DNA of 64,000 bases from positions 1 to 64,000 of the forward strand of contig NZ_QYRT01000016.1 of the NCBI RefSeq assembly GCF_004923255.1. Direction: 5' to 3'. A program made the position numbers and the translations under genes. The DNA comes from Subtercola vilae. GTDB lineage: Bacteria > Actinomycetota > Actinomycetes > Actinomycetales > Microbacteriaceae. Of this stretch, positions 9,212 to 18,426 are shown piece by piece. The notes beneath the pieces were generated by a model. The model saw nothing but the letters and a program-made list of their open reading frames with translations. It was not told the origin of the DNA and ran no database searches. The stretch's first letter is position 1. Each line of letters starts with the position of its first letter.

Positions 9212-9256
9212 CAGCTGTGGTGCGAGGGTGGTGCGTGGTGCGGGTGGTGCGGGGTG

Positions 9257-9937
9257 TTACTTGGTGTTGACGGTGATCTTCGCGACACCCACGAGCAGGC
9301 CGGCCTTGACGGCGGTCGTGTTGTAGGTCTTGTTCAGCAGTGCGGCAGCGTCAGCTGACACGTGCACGGTCGTGCCCTCGAGGATCGCGGTACCGTTCGT
9401 ACCGGTCTGCAGCGGCTTCAGCGTTGAACCATCGAGATCGAACAGGAATGCCTGCTTCGCGACTGATGCACCGTTCGCGGCGACATCACCGTAGAGCTTC
9501 GAGGTGCCCGGGTCGATGGTGAAGTTCGTGAGGTCGACCTCGATACCGCCACCGGTCAGGCTCAGACCCGAACCGGCGTGATCGATGGTGCCCTGCACGT
9601 AGGGGCGGTACGACTGGGCCGGGTCGTAGTACTTCACGTTACCGCCCGTGATCGGGAACGCGAGAACGCCGGCCTGTGACAGGGTTGCGGTACCGATGAC
9701 ACCGGGGGTGAGGGAGAGGCTCTTCAGTGCGGCGAGGAACCCGGCATCGACCGTGACCTCGGTATCGACACCCGACAGGGCCGGGATCGTCGCGATCGGG
9801 GTGCCGTTCGTGGAGGCCGAAGCTGAAGGAGACGACGTCGATGACGATGTCGTTGAGGAGGTCGAGCAAGCGGCGAGAGAGAACGCGAGCAGACCCGACG
9901 CCGCGATAGCGAGCGAGACAGTTTTGATGTTGCGCAT
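9257..9937 (-). CDS. Secreted lipoprotein, beta-rich domain (HtaA-like pattern)
   Basis: A 226-residue protein starting at ATG 9937 with a signal peptide and lipobox LAAC (Cys about 24), then a Ser/Thr-rich linker. The mature part is Gly/Thr-rich and beta-strand-like. It has the order ITGGNVKYYDP, GTIDHAGSGLSL, VDLTNFTID, FDLDGSTLKPL, then an Ala-rich VHVSADAAALLNKTYNT and a terminal VGVAKITV. That order resembles the HtaA-type domain found in actinobacterial surface proteins, some of which bind haem. The match is by pattern only, and no haem-uptake genes are adjacent. It is a single-gene transcript bounded by the terminator at 9181-9211. Confidence 0.6.
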   Translation of the reverse strand: MRNIKTVSLAIAASGLLAFSLAACSTSSTTSSSTSSPSASASTNGTPIATIPALSGVDTEVTVDAGFLAALKSLSLTPGVIGTATLSQAGVLAFPITGGNVKYYDPAQSYRPYVQGTIDHAGSGLSLTGGGIEVDLTNFTIDPGTSKLYGDVAANGASVAKQAFLFDLDGSTLKPLQTGTNGTAILEGTTVHVSADAAALLNKTYNTTAVKAGLLVGVAKITVNTK

Positions 9938-9999
9938 GAGGGGGAGTCCTAACAGGCTGTGTGCGAGAAGCGGTTGCCATCTCGATAGCAGTAGTTCGG

Positions 10000-11445
10000 T
10001 CACCCCCACAAAAAGGTTTGGTCTCGTGTAAAAAGGCCACGCCGAGCGAGGAGCCCAACGAGTACGACGACGATGGCGAGGGCGAAGGAGACGCGAGCGA
10101 CGGCAAGGGTGGGAACGAGCAGCTGCGCGGTGAGGGCGAGGGGAACGGCCATCCATTCCCACCGCCCGCTGAGGGCGACGAACGGTACGAGCAGCAAGGC
10201 GTACCAGGAGTAGTGCGGGGTCACGACGAGCAGTGTGACGCCGATCATCACCACCTGGCCGAGCCAGGGATTCTCAGGGTCGGTGCGTCGCCACACCAGC
10301 ACGGCGGTGACAAGAAGAATGAGCGCGGCGAGAACGAGCGCGCCGGTTCCAGGGGCGACGATCGAGAGCAGGGCGAACCGGCTGCCGTCGTCGTAGCCCT
10401 CTTCAGAGAGGTAGCCCGGCAGATACCCGATCACCGCAATTCCCGTCGAGAGAATGTAGGGAATGTACAGGGCGACGAAGGTGAGTACGGCCCCGAGAAT
10501 CACCTTCCAGGGCTGCCTCCGCAGCAGTGCGGGGGCCGCGATGACGGGCACGAGTTTCACCGCAATGCTGACTCCGAGGCTGACGCCACCGAAGAAGCTC
10601 GTCGGGGTTCCGCGCCGCCCGCGCGACACGAGCAGGGTGGCAGTGAGTGCGAGCAGCGCGGCCAGAGCATCCACGTGCGAATTCGTGATGGCCTCGGTGG
10701 CGACGAACGGGCTCCACGCCCAGAGGGCGGCCCAGCGCACGTTCATTCCGCGCCGGCGCAGTGCCAGAACGAGGGCGAGTGTGATCGCAATACAGATGAG
10801 GAGCCCGGTCAGCTGGAAGGGCCAGTACTCGGCGCTGCTGCCGACCACCGATCGCACGGCGAAGAAGTAGATCTCAGCCGCAGGGGGGTAGATGGTGTGC
10901 ACCTGCGGGCGGTTGATGGTGGTGCAGAGAACCACGAACGAGGGCACGCTGATGGTGCGTTCGACGCGCACGCCGTCGCACTGCGGGCGGCCGTCGGCGT
11001 CGAGCACCGAAGGGGGAAACAGCCACGGCGTGCGAAACTGCGCCAGCGCGTCGTCGGCCGGGGTGTATCGATAGGGGGAAATGCCCTCGGTCTGAACGAT
11101 GCCGTCCCACGCGTAGCGCGCCGAGTCGGTGCTCGTGTTGGGCGGCCCGGCGAGGGCGGATGCCCCCAACACTGCCGATCCGGCGAGTACCAGCGCCACC
11201 GCCGCTTTCGCGGGCACCCGGCAGAGCAGCCACACTGCGAGCCCGAACAGCGCCCAGAGCGCAGCGGTGTACCCGATGATGCCGCCCGCGCCGGCACCCT
11301 CGCCGGCCGCGCCGGGGTCGAAGAACCCGAGCGTCGTGACCGAAAGCACCGTGAGCGCCGCCATCGCCGCGAGAACCAGCGCCACGACGCCGACACGAAT
11401 CGCACCACCGAAGCCTCGGCTCGCGGAGTGCTGTCGGCCGGTCAC
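10000..11445 (-). CDS. GT-C fold membrane glycosyltransferase (GT87/DUF2029-like)
   Basis: A 481-residue protein with about ten to twelve predicted membrane helices. After the second helix is an extracytoplasmic loop with acidic and aromatic residues typical of GT-C polyprenyl-phosphate-sugar transferases: TDSARYAWDGIVQ, GISPYRYTPADDALAQ and YPPAAEIYF. Such enzymes transfer a sugar from a lipid-phosphate donor to an envelope glycan on the outer face of the membrane. It diverges from the molybdopterin oxidoreductase gene. The nearby GT2 and epimerase block (16.2-20.6 kb) could supply its lipid-linked donor. The GTG start at 11445 lacks a strong ribosome site. Confidence 0.8.
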   Translation of the reverse strand: MTGRQHSASRGFGGAIRVGVVALVLAAMAALTVLSVTTLGFFDPGAAGEGAGAGGIIGYTAALWALFGLAVWLLCRVPAKAAVALVLAGSAVLGASALAGPPNTSTDSARYAWDGIVQTEGISPYRYTPADDALAQFRTPWLFPPSVLDADGRPQCDGVRVERTISVPSFVVLCTTINRPQVHTIYPPAAEIYFFAVRSVVGSSAEYWPFQLTGLLICIAITLALVLALRRRGMNVRWAALWAWSPFVATEAITNSHVDALAALLALTATLLVSRGRRGTPTSFFGGVSLGVSIAVKLVPVIAAPALLRRQPWKVILGAVLTFVALYIPYILSTGIAVIGYLPGYLSEEGYDDGSRFALLSIVAPGTGALVLAALILLVTAVLVWRRTDPENPWLGQVVMIGVTLLVVTPHYSWYALLLVPFVALSGRWEWMAVPLALTAQLLVPTLAVARVSFALAIVVVLVGLLARRGLFTRDQTFLWG

Positions 11446-11527
11446 ACGCTCATCTTGCCATCACAAAGATGCCGTGTCCCGCCCAATTCGCGTTCGGCTC
11501 CGAACTACAGTCACCACAAGCGATTAG

Positions 11528-12832
11528 ATGGGGATCATGCTGCGACGACTGCTGCTGAACATGCAACGTGCTGTTGCCGCGCCCAGCCGCAACCCTCGGC
11601 TCGCCGTTGTCATCGGGCGTCTGCTCGCAACGGCGTTCCTCGTGTGTTTCGGTACCGGGCTCTACTCCCATTTCCTGCAGGAACCGCTGCCGTGGATGCA
11701 CTTCCCCACCCAGCCGAGCAACCTGTACCAGTACACGCAGGGCATCCACATCACCGCCGGAATCGCGTGCTTTCCGCTACTGTTCGGCAAGTTGTACACG
11801 GTGTTCCCGAACCTGTTCGAGACCCCGCCGATCACCGGCATCGGCTCTCTGCTGGCCCGGGCATCCATCGCCGTCTTCGTGGGCGCATCGCTCGTCGAGA
11901 TCACCATCGGCCTGCTGAACACGTTTCAGTTCTATCCGTGGCCGTTCGGCTTTCGTGAGGTGCACTTCGCGCTGTCGTTCGTGATCATCGGTTCGCTCGC
12001 CATTCACATCGCCGTGAAACTGCCGATCATTGCGCGGTATTGGCGCAAACGAGACGGCTACCGCCCCGAGGTGTCGTTCGACGCCGACGAACAGTCGGCT
12101 CTGGATGCCCCCCTCATCGATGTGCCCCGACCCGTTCTGGGCACACCCCTCGAGCCTGTCGCGTCGAAGGTGGCCTCGCAGGCATCGGGTCTCACCGGTC
12201 GCGTCTTCGCGTGGATCGACGGCACCCCTCGCCCTCAGCCCCGCACCTCACGGCGCACCTTTCTCGCCACCGTCGGTGCGAGCGTTGCGGCCGTAGTGCT
12301 GCTCACCGCGGGTCAGTCGTTCGCCGTTCTCAAACCGTTCAATGTCTTCGCCCCCCGCGAAAAGGGAATCGGGCCGAACCAGGTGCCCGTGAACCGCACC
12401 GCTATGGCCGCGCAGGTGACCGACACGGCGATGGATGCGGCGTGGGCGCTTCGCATTACAAACGGCACAACGACGGTCGCTTTCACCCGGGCCGAGCTGT
12501 TGGCCATGCCGCAGACCACCGTGAACCTGCCGATCGCGTGTGTTGAGGGATGGAGCCAGATGGCCACCTGGTCGGGCGTACGCCTGCACGACCTGGTGGG
12601 CAGGGTGGCGCCCGATGGAGCCGCGCTTCGCATCACGAGCCTCGAGAAAGAAGGTGGCTACCGTGTCACGCAGATGGGCTCCGAGTACGTGAGCGATCTC
12701 TCGACTCTGGTGGCACTCACCCTGAACGGTGAGACGCTCGACATCGACCACGGGTACCCCGCGCGCATGATTGCGCCCGGTCGCCCCGGGGTGCTGCAGA
12801 CAAAGTGGCTCGACCACGTGGAGGTGATGTGA
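11528..12832 (+). CDS. Membrane molybdopterin-dependent oxidoreductase
   Basis: A 434-residue protein in two parts. Residues about 20-175 form four membrane helices resembling a cytochrome-b561-like/DUF4405 membrane anchor, with several histidines (for example IHITAG and REVHFALSF). After a linker and a fifth helix (about 245-265) comes a sulfite-oxidase-type molybdopterin domain. It contains LPIACVEGW, with the probable Mo-ligating Cys338, and ends with DHGYPARMIAPGRPGVLQTKWLDHVEV, the usual family ending. It probably oxidises or reduces a small or envelope substrate on the outer face, exchanging electrons through the membrane part. ATG 11528 or 11537 are both possible starts. The next gene overlaps its stop. 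Confidence 0.85.
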   Translation: MGIMLRRLLLNMQRAVAAPSRNPRLAVVIGRLLATAFLVCFGTGLYSHFLQEPLPWMHFPTQPSNLYQYTQGIHITAGIACFPLLFGKLYTVFPNLFETPPITGIGSLLARASIAVFVGASLVEITIGLLNTFQFYPWPFGFREVHFALSFVIIGSLAIHIAVKLPIIARYWRKRDGYRPEVSFDADEQSALDAPLIDVPRPVLGTPLEPVASKVASQASGLTGRVFAWIDGTPRPQPRTSRRTFLATVGASVAAVVLLTAGQSFAVLKPFNVFAPREKGIGPNQVPVNRTAMAAQVTDTAMDAAWALRITNGTTTVAFTRAELLAMPQTTVNLPIACVEGWSQMATWSGVRLHDLVGRVAPDGAALRITSLEKEGGYRVTQMGSEYVSDLSTLVALTLNGETLDIDHGYPARMIAPGRPGVLQTKWLDHVEVM

Positions 12833-13302
12833 TGCGCGAGGTTGACGACGTGGGCGACATCCGCAGGTTCCGGCTCGCTCGCGCGATTCTCATCGGCGTG
12901 GGGGTGCTCGGCCTCCTTCTCGGGGCCATCGAACTGGTGATGAAGCAGACGCCCATTCAGATCGTGGGCGTCGCCGTGTGGATGCTCGGCGCAATCATTC
13001 TGCACGACGCCATTCTGTCGCCGCTGGTGCTCGGCATCAGTGTGCTGGCGAGGCGAGCGGGGCATCGGGTCTCGAAGGGCGTGCTGGCCATCATGCAGGG
13101 CGCCGTCGTGGTGGGCTCGATCATGACCCTGCTTGTGGTGCCTGAGGTGTACGCGAAGACGCTCGGCCCCAACCCCACCGTGCTGACGTTCGACTACGCC
13201 CAGCGCCTCGGCGTCATGTGGCTGGTCATCGCGGCCCTCACAGCCCTTACCTGCATCCTCTACACGCGACGGGCTGCGAAGAATCGGTTGCAGCGGCAGT
13301 AG
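12832..13302 (+). CDS. Small membrane protein coupled to the molybdoenzyme
   Basis: A 156-residue protein with four predicted membrane helices (about 18-38, 45-65, 83-105 and 122-143) and a basic C-terminus. I do not recognise a named family. Its ATG overlaps the molybdoenzyme stop by one base (TGATG), so the two are translationally coupled and probably act together, perhaps as a membrane subunit or assembly partner. It converges on argG with only 11 bases between stops. Confidence 0.75.
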   Translation: MREVDDVGDIRRFRLARAILIGVGVLGLLLGAIELVMKQTPIQIVGVAVWMLGAIILHDAILSPLVLGISVLARRAGHRVSKGVLAIMQGAVVVGSIMTLLVVPEVYAKTLGPNPTVLTFDYAQRLGVMWLVIAALTALTCILYTRRAAKNRLQRQ

Positions 13303-13313
13303 CGCTGTTTCAG

Positions 13314-14765
<1,452 letters not shown>

Positions 14766-14795
14766 CTAGTAGAGGTGGGTGTGCCCCCGAGACGC

Positions 14796-16112
14796 CTAGT
14801 TGTTGCCGACGGTGCAGGTCTGCTCAGCTGCCGTCTGGCCGCTCACGTTCGTGGGCAGCGAGACTGAGGTCGACGTGGGTGTGGGTGTCGGTGTTGCCGC
14901 GCCCGTCTCGGTGGGCGTCGGAGTCGGAGTACCGGTAGCCGCGGGCGTCGCGGTTGCCGCGGCCGAAGGGTCGGCCTCGGCCGCGATGCCGGTCTTACCG
15001 GTGAGCGTGATGGGCTTGTTCTGTTGCAGGGCAGTATTGAGCAGCTTCGCCGCAGTGGCGTCGGGTATTACGCGATTGACATCGTCGGGGTCGGTGACTG
15101 CGGGGTACTGAACGAAGACCAGGCTGCTGAGACTCACATTCTTCAGCGCGAGCGCAATGGAGACGAGGGCAGTGGGGTCGGTCAGCGTGGTGGAGAACTG
15201 CATGTTCGACAGCGCCGCGTTGGCGAGCGAGTACAGAGAGATGGGATTGGCCAGCACGCCGGCGCTGGTGATCTTGCGCATCAGTGACGACAGAAACACC
15301 TGCTGATTGCTGATGCGACCGAGGTCACTGCCGTCGCCCACGCCGTGGCGGCTTCGTACGAAGGCAAGCGCTTCATCGCCCACGAGGGTCTGCTCTCCGG
15401 CAGCCAGATCGAGGCCGGTGTAGGCATCGGTCACGGGGGTGGCGAGGCACACGCTCACACCGCCGACGGCGTTCGACATGGCGATCACACCGTCGAAGCT
15501 GATGACCGCAGCGTAGGGAATGCTGAGGCCGGTCATCTTCTCCACGGTCAGAACGGTGCAGGAGAGGCCGCCGCGCGACAGCGTGGTGTTGAACATAGCG
15601 AGATCAGTGGCGTCGACCGTGCCCTTGCCGCTCGGGTCGGGGCACTCGGGAACCGGCACCATGAGGTCGCGCGGAATGCTGATGACCGTGGCATTGGTGT
15701 GATCGGCCGAGACGTGCAGCAGCATAGTGACGTCGTTGTTGCCGACCCCGGAGCTGGCATTCTGATTCGCCGAGTCTGTGAAGCCGGTTCCCTGGTTCGT
15801 GCGTGTGTCGGTGCCCACCAGCAACAGGTTCACCTCACCGTCGATAGCCCCGACGCTCGGGATTGCCGCCGCGGTCGAACCGGGCAGCTGCGCGAGTTGG
15901 ATACCCGGTTTGATGCGCCCGACCGTCTGCCAGACAGCGATGGCTGCGACCGACGTCGAACTCACCGCGAGCACCACGATGCAGGCAAGAAAGATCTTGG
16001 CGGCAGTGGCGACGGGGCTCTGGGTGGGGCGGCGACCGTGTTTCAGCGGGGTCTCGTGTGCAGTCATACGTCGGCTGGGCTGCCCTCTCGTAACGGTCAT
16101 TCGTGTCACCAT
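14796..16112 (-). CDS. LCP (LytR-CpsA-Psr) family cell-wall glycopolymer ligase
   Basis: A 438-residue type II membrane protein: a basic N-terminus, one membrane helix (about 35-58), then the LCP domain with LLLVGTDTR, DVTMLLHVSADH, the arginine-rich active-site strand ISIPRDLMVPV, and DLGRISNQQVFLSSLM. LCP proteins transfer lipid-linked glycopolymers (teichoic acid, arabinogalactan, capsule) to peptidoglycan. The tail is a Pro/Thr repeat linker ending with a cysteine (TCTVGNN). It lies just downstream of the sugar-modification block on the same strand, consistent with a shared envelope role. ATG at 16112, 16100 or 16067 are all possible starts. Confidence 0.92.
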   Translation of the reverse strand: MVTRMTVTRGQPSRRMTAHETPLKHGRRPTQSPVATAAKIFLACIVVLAVSSTSVAAIAVWQTVGRIKPGIQLAQLPGSTAAAIPSVGAIDGEVNLLLVGTDTRTNQGTGFTDSANQNASSGVGNNDVTMLLHVSADHTNATVISIPRDLMVPVPECPDPSGKGTVDATDLAMFNTTLSRGGLSCTVLTVEKMTGLSIPYAAVISFDGVIAMSNAVGGVSVCLATPVTDAYTGLDLAAGEQTLVGDEALAFVRSRHGVGDGSDLGRISNQQVFLSSLMRKITSAGVLANPISLYSLANAALSNMQFSTTLTDPTALVSIALALKNVSLSSLVFVQYPAVTDPDDVNRVIPDATAAKLLNTALQQNKPITLTGKTGIAAEADPSAAATATPAATGTPTPTPTETGAATPTPTPTSTSVSLPTNVSGQTAAEQTCTVGNN

Positions 16113-16190
16113 GGTGCCGTACGATTGCTGGGAACTCCGTCGATTACGGCGTTTCTACCTGAAATTCTTTGCAGATGCCCAGAATTTCGC

Positions 16191-16853
16191 TCACTCGTGC
16201 CCGAGTCGGCAGAAGGTGCGACCGTCGCGGCTCCAGGTCTGGGTGACGCGGAGGCCGGTCATCCGGGCCCTGGTTTCGAGAGCCGAACTGCCGATCTGGG
16301 CCCAGGGAAACGAGGCGCTGACCGCGCCGCTGTTGTCGTCGAGCGTGACGGTGCAGTCGAAGGTGGCGTCGGTGGCAGGATCGGTCTGCACTTCGACAAG
16401 AACGCTGCCACTCGGTGAGAGCAACTCGGCGCAGCGTTCGAGCATGAGCGACACGTCGCCGCCGATGCCGATGTTGCCGTCGACCAGCAGCAGGGTCATC
16501 CATTCTCCCTCGAGGGGGAGGGGTTCGAAGACGCTGCGCTTCAGCACGGGGATGCCGGCCTGCTCGGCCACGTCGATGGCGGCCTGCGAGACGTCGATGC
16601 CGAGCGCCACATACCCAGCGGTCAGCGCGGCTTTCACCATGCGGCCGGGGCCGCACCCGATGTCGAGAAGCGGGCCTGTGCCCTCTTCGATGAGGCTCAT
16701 GTCGGTGGCGTCTGCTGCGGCGCTCCAGCGGCTGACATCCATCACGACGGCGTCGTGCTTGCCGAAACCGTCGGGGATGAGCAGCAACTGGCCGTCGTTC
16801 GCCAGGGCGCGGGCGTAGGGTTCGCCGCCGCCGGCGCCGAAAGTGGGCGTCAT
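16191..16853 (-). CDS. Class I SAM methyltransferase in the sugar-modification block
   Basis: A 220-residue methyltransferase with motif I LLDIGCGPGRMVKAAL at about residues 65-80, GIDVSQAAID for the ribose-binding acidic loop, and a Rossmann-like core. There is no NPPY motif, which argues against an amine/nucleobase enzyme. The C-terminal part resembles small-molecule or sugar methyltransferases and carries no ArsM-type cysteine set. Its ATG lies two bases after the DUF2064 stop, so the two are co-translated. Its likely substrate is a sugar or lipid-linked intermediate of this locus; that is inferred only from context. Confidence 0.85.
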   Translation of the reverse strand: MTPTFGAGGGEPYARALANDGQLLLIPDGFGKHDAVVMDVSRWSAAADATDMSLIEEGTGPLLDIGCGPGRMVKAALTAGYVALGIDVSQAAIDVAEQAGIPVLKRSVFEPLPLEGEWMTLLLVDGNIGIGGDVSLMLERCAELLSPSGSVLVEVQTDPATDATFDCTVTLDDNSGAVSASFPWAQIGSSALETRARMTGLRVTQTWSRDGRTFCRLGHE

Positions 16854-16855
16854 TC

Positions 16856-17656
16856 TCAGACCATCGAGACGAGTCGGCGGGCTGCGCGGGCTGCCCGGGC
16901 GGGCTGCGTCACGCGCTGCTGCGGCAACTGCTGCGGCAACAACTGGGCCTGGGGCTGATGCAACTGGTGCAGCTGAGCCGTGGCGAAGACGCGGGCGAAA
17001 CGACTGGTGGGCGCGGTGATGGCCACCTCGACCGCATCGTCGACCGTGTCGACGTCGGTGAGTTCGGGCAGCATTCCCACGCGGAGGTGCGCGTCGTGCA
17101 GGCGGCGCAGCTGCTGTGCGCCCGTGTCGTCTTGTGACATGCCGACACCGCGGATCAGTGATCCCGTGGGGTTTGAAAGGGCGAGCGCCCAGAACCCTCC
17201 GTCGGTCGCAAAACCGAACCATGCGTCGATGCTCTCGGTGGCAGCATCGCCGGTGACCGGGTGCGCCAAGCGGGTCTGCCACGACGCCGGTGCAGTGTGT
17301 GCGGCAGCCCACGCCACGACGGGGGCGAGATCTTCGTGGGTCAACTGCGGGGTGTCCATGCCGACGAGCAGCGTGGGGCCCGTGGCTTCGTCGAAGAGGG
17401 CTGCCAGCCGGTCATCCAGCCCACCTGATGACTGCGGCACGATTTCGAATCCGCGCGCTTCAGAGGGGGCGTTGTCGGGGTTGCCGTCGAACGCCAGAAC
17501 CCGACGGTCAGCGGGAAGGGTGCGTACCACCTCGAGGGTGTCGGCAAGGCTCGCTGCGGCGACGGCCGCGGCCTGGCCGGCCGTGAGGTCGGGGGTCAGA
17601 CGGGTCTTCACCCGGCCGGGTATGCACTCTTTGGCAATGACGATGATGGTGAGCAA
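16856..17656 (-). CDS. DUF2064 / TIGR04282-type glycosyl- or nucleotidyltransferase
   Basis: A 266-residue GT-A-fold protein of the DUF2064 family. The N-terminus IIVIAKECIPGRVKTRLTP has the basic nucleotide-binding loop of MobA/GT-A enzymes. LLVGMDTPQL contains the metal-binding aspartate, and ATDGGFWALAL is a conserved family block. Homologues sit in arsenosugar-type and mycobacterial methylthioxylose-type clusters. The last ~35 residues are a Gln/His/Pro/Ala-rich tail unlike the core. The TTG start at 17656 is well supported by AGAGGAG seven bases upstream. It could act as a sugar-1-phosphate nucleotidyltransferase or as a glycosyltransferase. Confidence 0.8.
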   Translation of the reverse strand: MLTIIVIAKECIPGRVKTRLTPDLTAGQAAAVAAASLADTLEVVRTLPADRRVLAFDGNPDNAPSEARGFEIVPQSSGGLDDRLAALFDEATGPTLLVGMDTPQLTHEDLAPVVAWAAAHTAPASWQTRLAHPVTGDAATESIDAWFGFATDGGFWALALSNPTGSLIRGVGMSQDDTGAQQLRRLHDAHLRVGMLPELTDVDTVDDAVEVAITAPTSRFARVFATAQLHQLHQPQAQLLPQQLPQQRVTQPARAARAARRLVSMV

Positions 17657-17754
17657 CTGCGACTCCTCTGACGATAAATCTGCGGCGAGGGCAGATGCAC
17701 CCTCGAGCAGTCTTCGGAGCCGGTACTCGTTTCGGTGGTTCGCTGAGCGAACGT

Positions 17755-18426
17755 TCAGCTGTGCTTGACTTCGGCGAGCAAACGAGACATGTCGTTGATC
17801 GCCACAATGGTTCCGCGCAGGGTTCCGGTGACCTTCGAGCGCCCCACCCGTGGGGCGTACGACGTGTCGATCTCGCGGATGCGCCAGCCTCTCGTCGACG
17901 CACGCAACACCATTTCGAGCGGGTAGCCGCTGCGTCGGTCTTCGATGCCGAGCGCCAGCAGCCGTTCACGATGCCCGGCGCGCATGGGCCCCAGATCTTT
18001 CAGGTCGATTCCGGCACGCCACCGGATGAGCGTGCTGAGCGCTCGGTTCGCGAGCCTCGCGTGCAACGGCCAGGAGCCTCGCCCGGTGGGGCGGCGGCGG
18101 CCGAGCACGAGATCAGCCGTGTTCGAAAGCAGAGCATCGACCAGTCTCGGCAGCTCCGCCGGATCCATCGACGCATCTGCATCGCAGAACGCCACGATGT
18201 CGGCCGTGGCGGCGACCAGACCGGCGTTCGCGGCCGCGCCGAAGCCACGGCGTGCTTCGCTGACGACGGTAGCACCGTGGGCGCGAGCGACATCGGCTGA
18301 GCCATCGGTAGAGCCGTTGTCGACAACGATGCCGCGGTACCCCTCCGGCAGGCGGCCGAGCACCCAGGGCAGGGCGCCGGCCTCGTTGAGGCAAGGAAAT
18401 ACGACGTCGACAGAGAACTCAGGCAT
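17755..18426 (-). CDS. GT2 glycosyltransferase, polyprenyl-phosphate-sugar synthase-like (MtxS-like candidate)
   Basis: A 223-residue GT-A glycosyltransferase with no membrane helices. Motifs are VVFPCLNEAGALPWVL, VVDNGSTDGSADVA, FCDADASMDP (DXD-type metal site), and KDLGPMRA in place of the acceptor-site block. Size and motifs fit dolichyl/polyprenyl-phosphate mannose synthase-like proteins, which load a sugar from a nucleotide donor onto a lipid phosphate. Its start overlaps the epimerase stop by eight bases (ATGCCTGA). In the similar mycobacterial locus the GT2 is, as I recall, the synthase of a lipid-linked methylthioxylose donor; the assignment here is by context. Confidence 0.85.
   Translation of the reverse strand: MPEFSVDVVFPCLNEAGALPWVLGRLPEGYRGIVVDNGSTDGSADVARAHGATVVSEARRGFGAAANAGLVAATADIVAFCDADASMDPAELPRLVDALLSNTADLVLGRRRPTGRGSWPLHARLANRALSTLIRWRAGIDLKDLGPMRAGHRERLLALGIEDRRSGYPLEMVLRASTRGWRIREIDTSYAPRVGRSKVTGTLRGTIVAINDMSRLLAEVKHS

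Noticed and set aside
9961-11958. A 665-codon plus-strand open frame opposite the GT-C transferase
   Set aside because: Its translation is Asp/Glu/His/Gly/Arg-rich with no domain, while the opposite strand encodes a clear GT-C membrane enzyme. It is a compositional shadow.
11528-12832. A soluble periplasmic sulfite oxidase (SorA/YedY type)
   Set aside because: There is no Tat signal, and the membrane-embedded N-terminal half does not fit soluble sulfite oxidases. Only the molybdopterin domain is shared.
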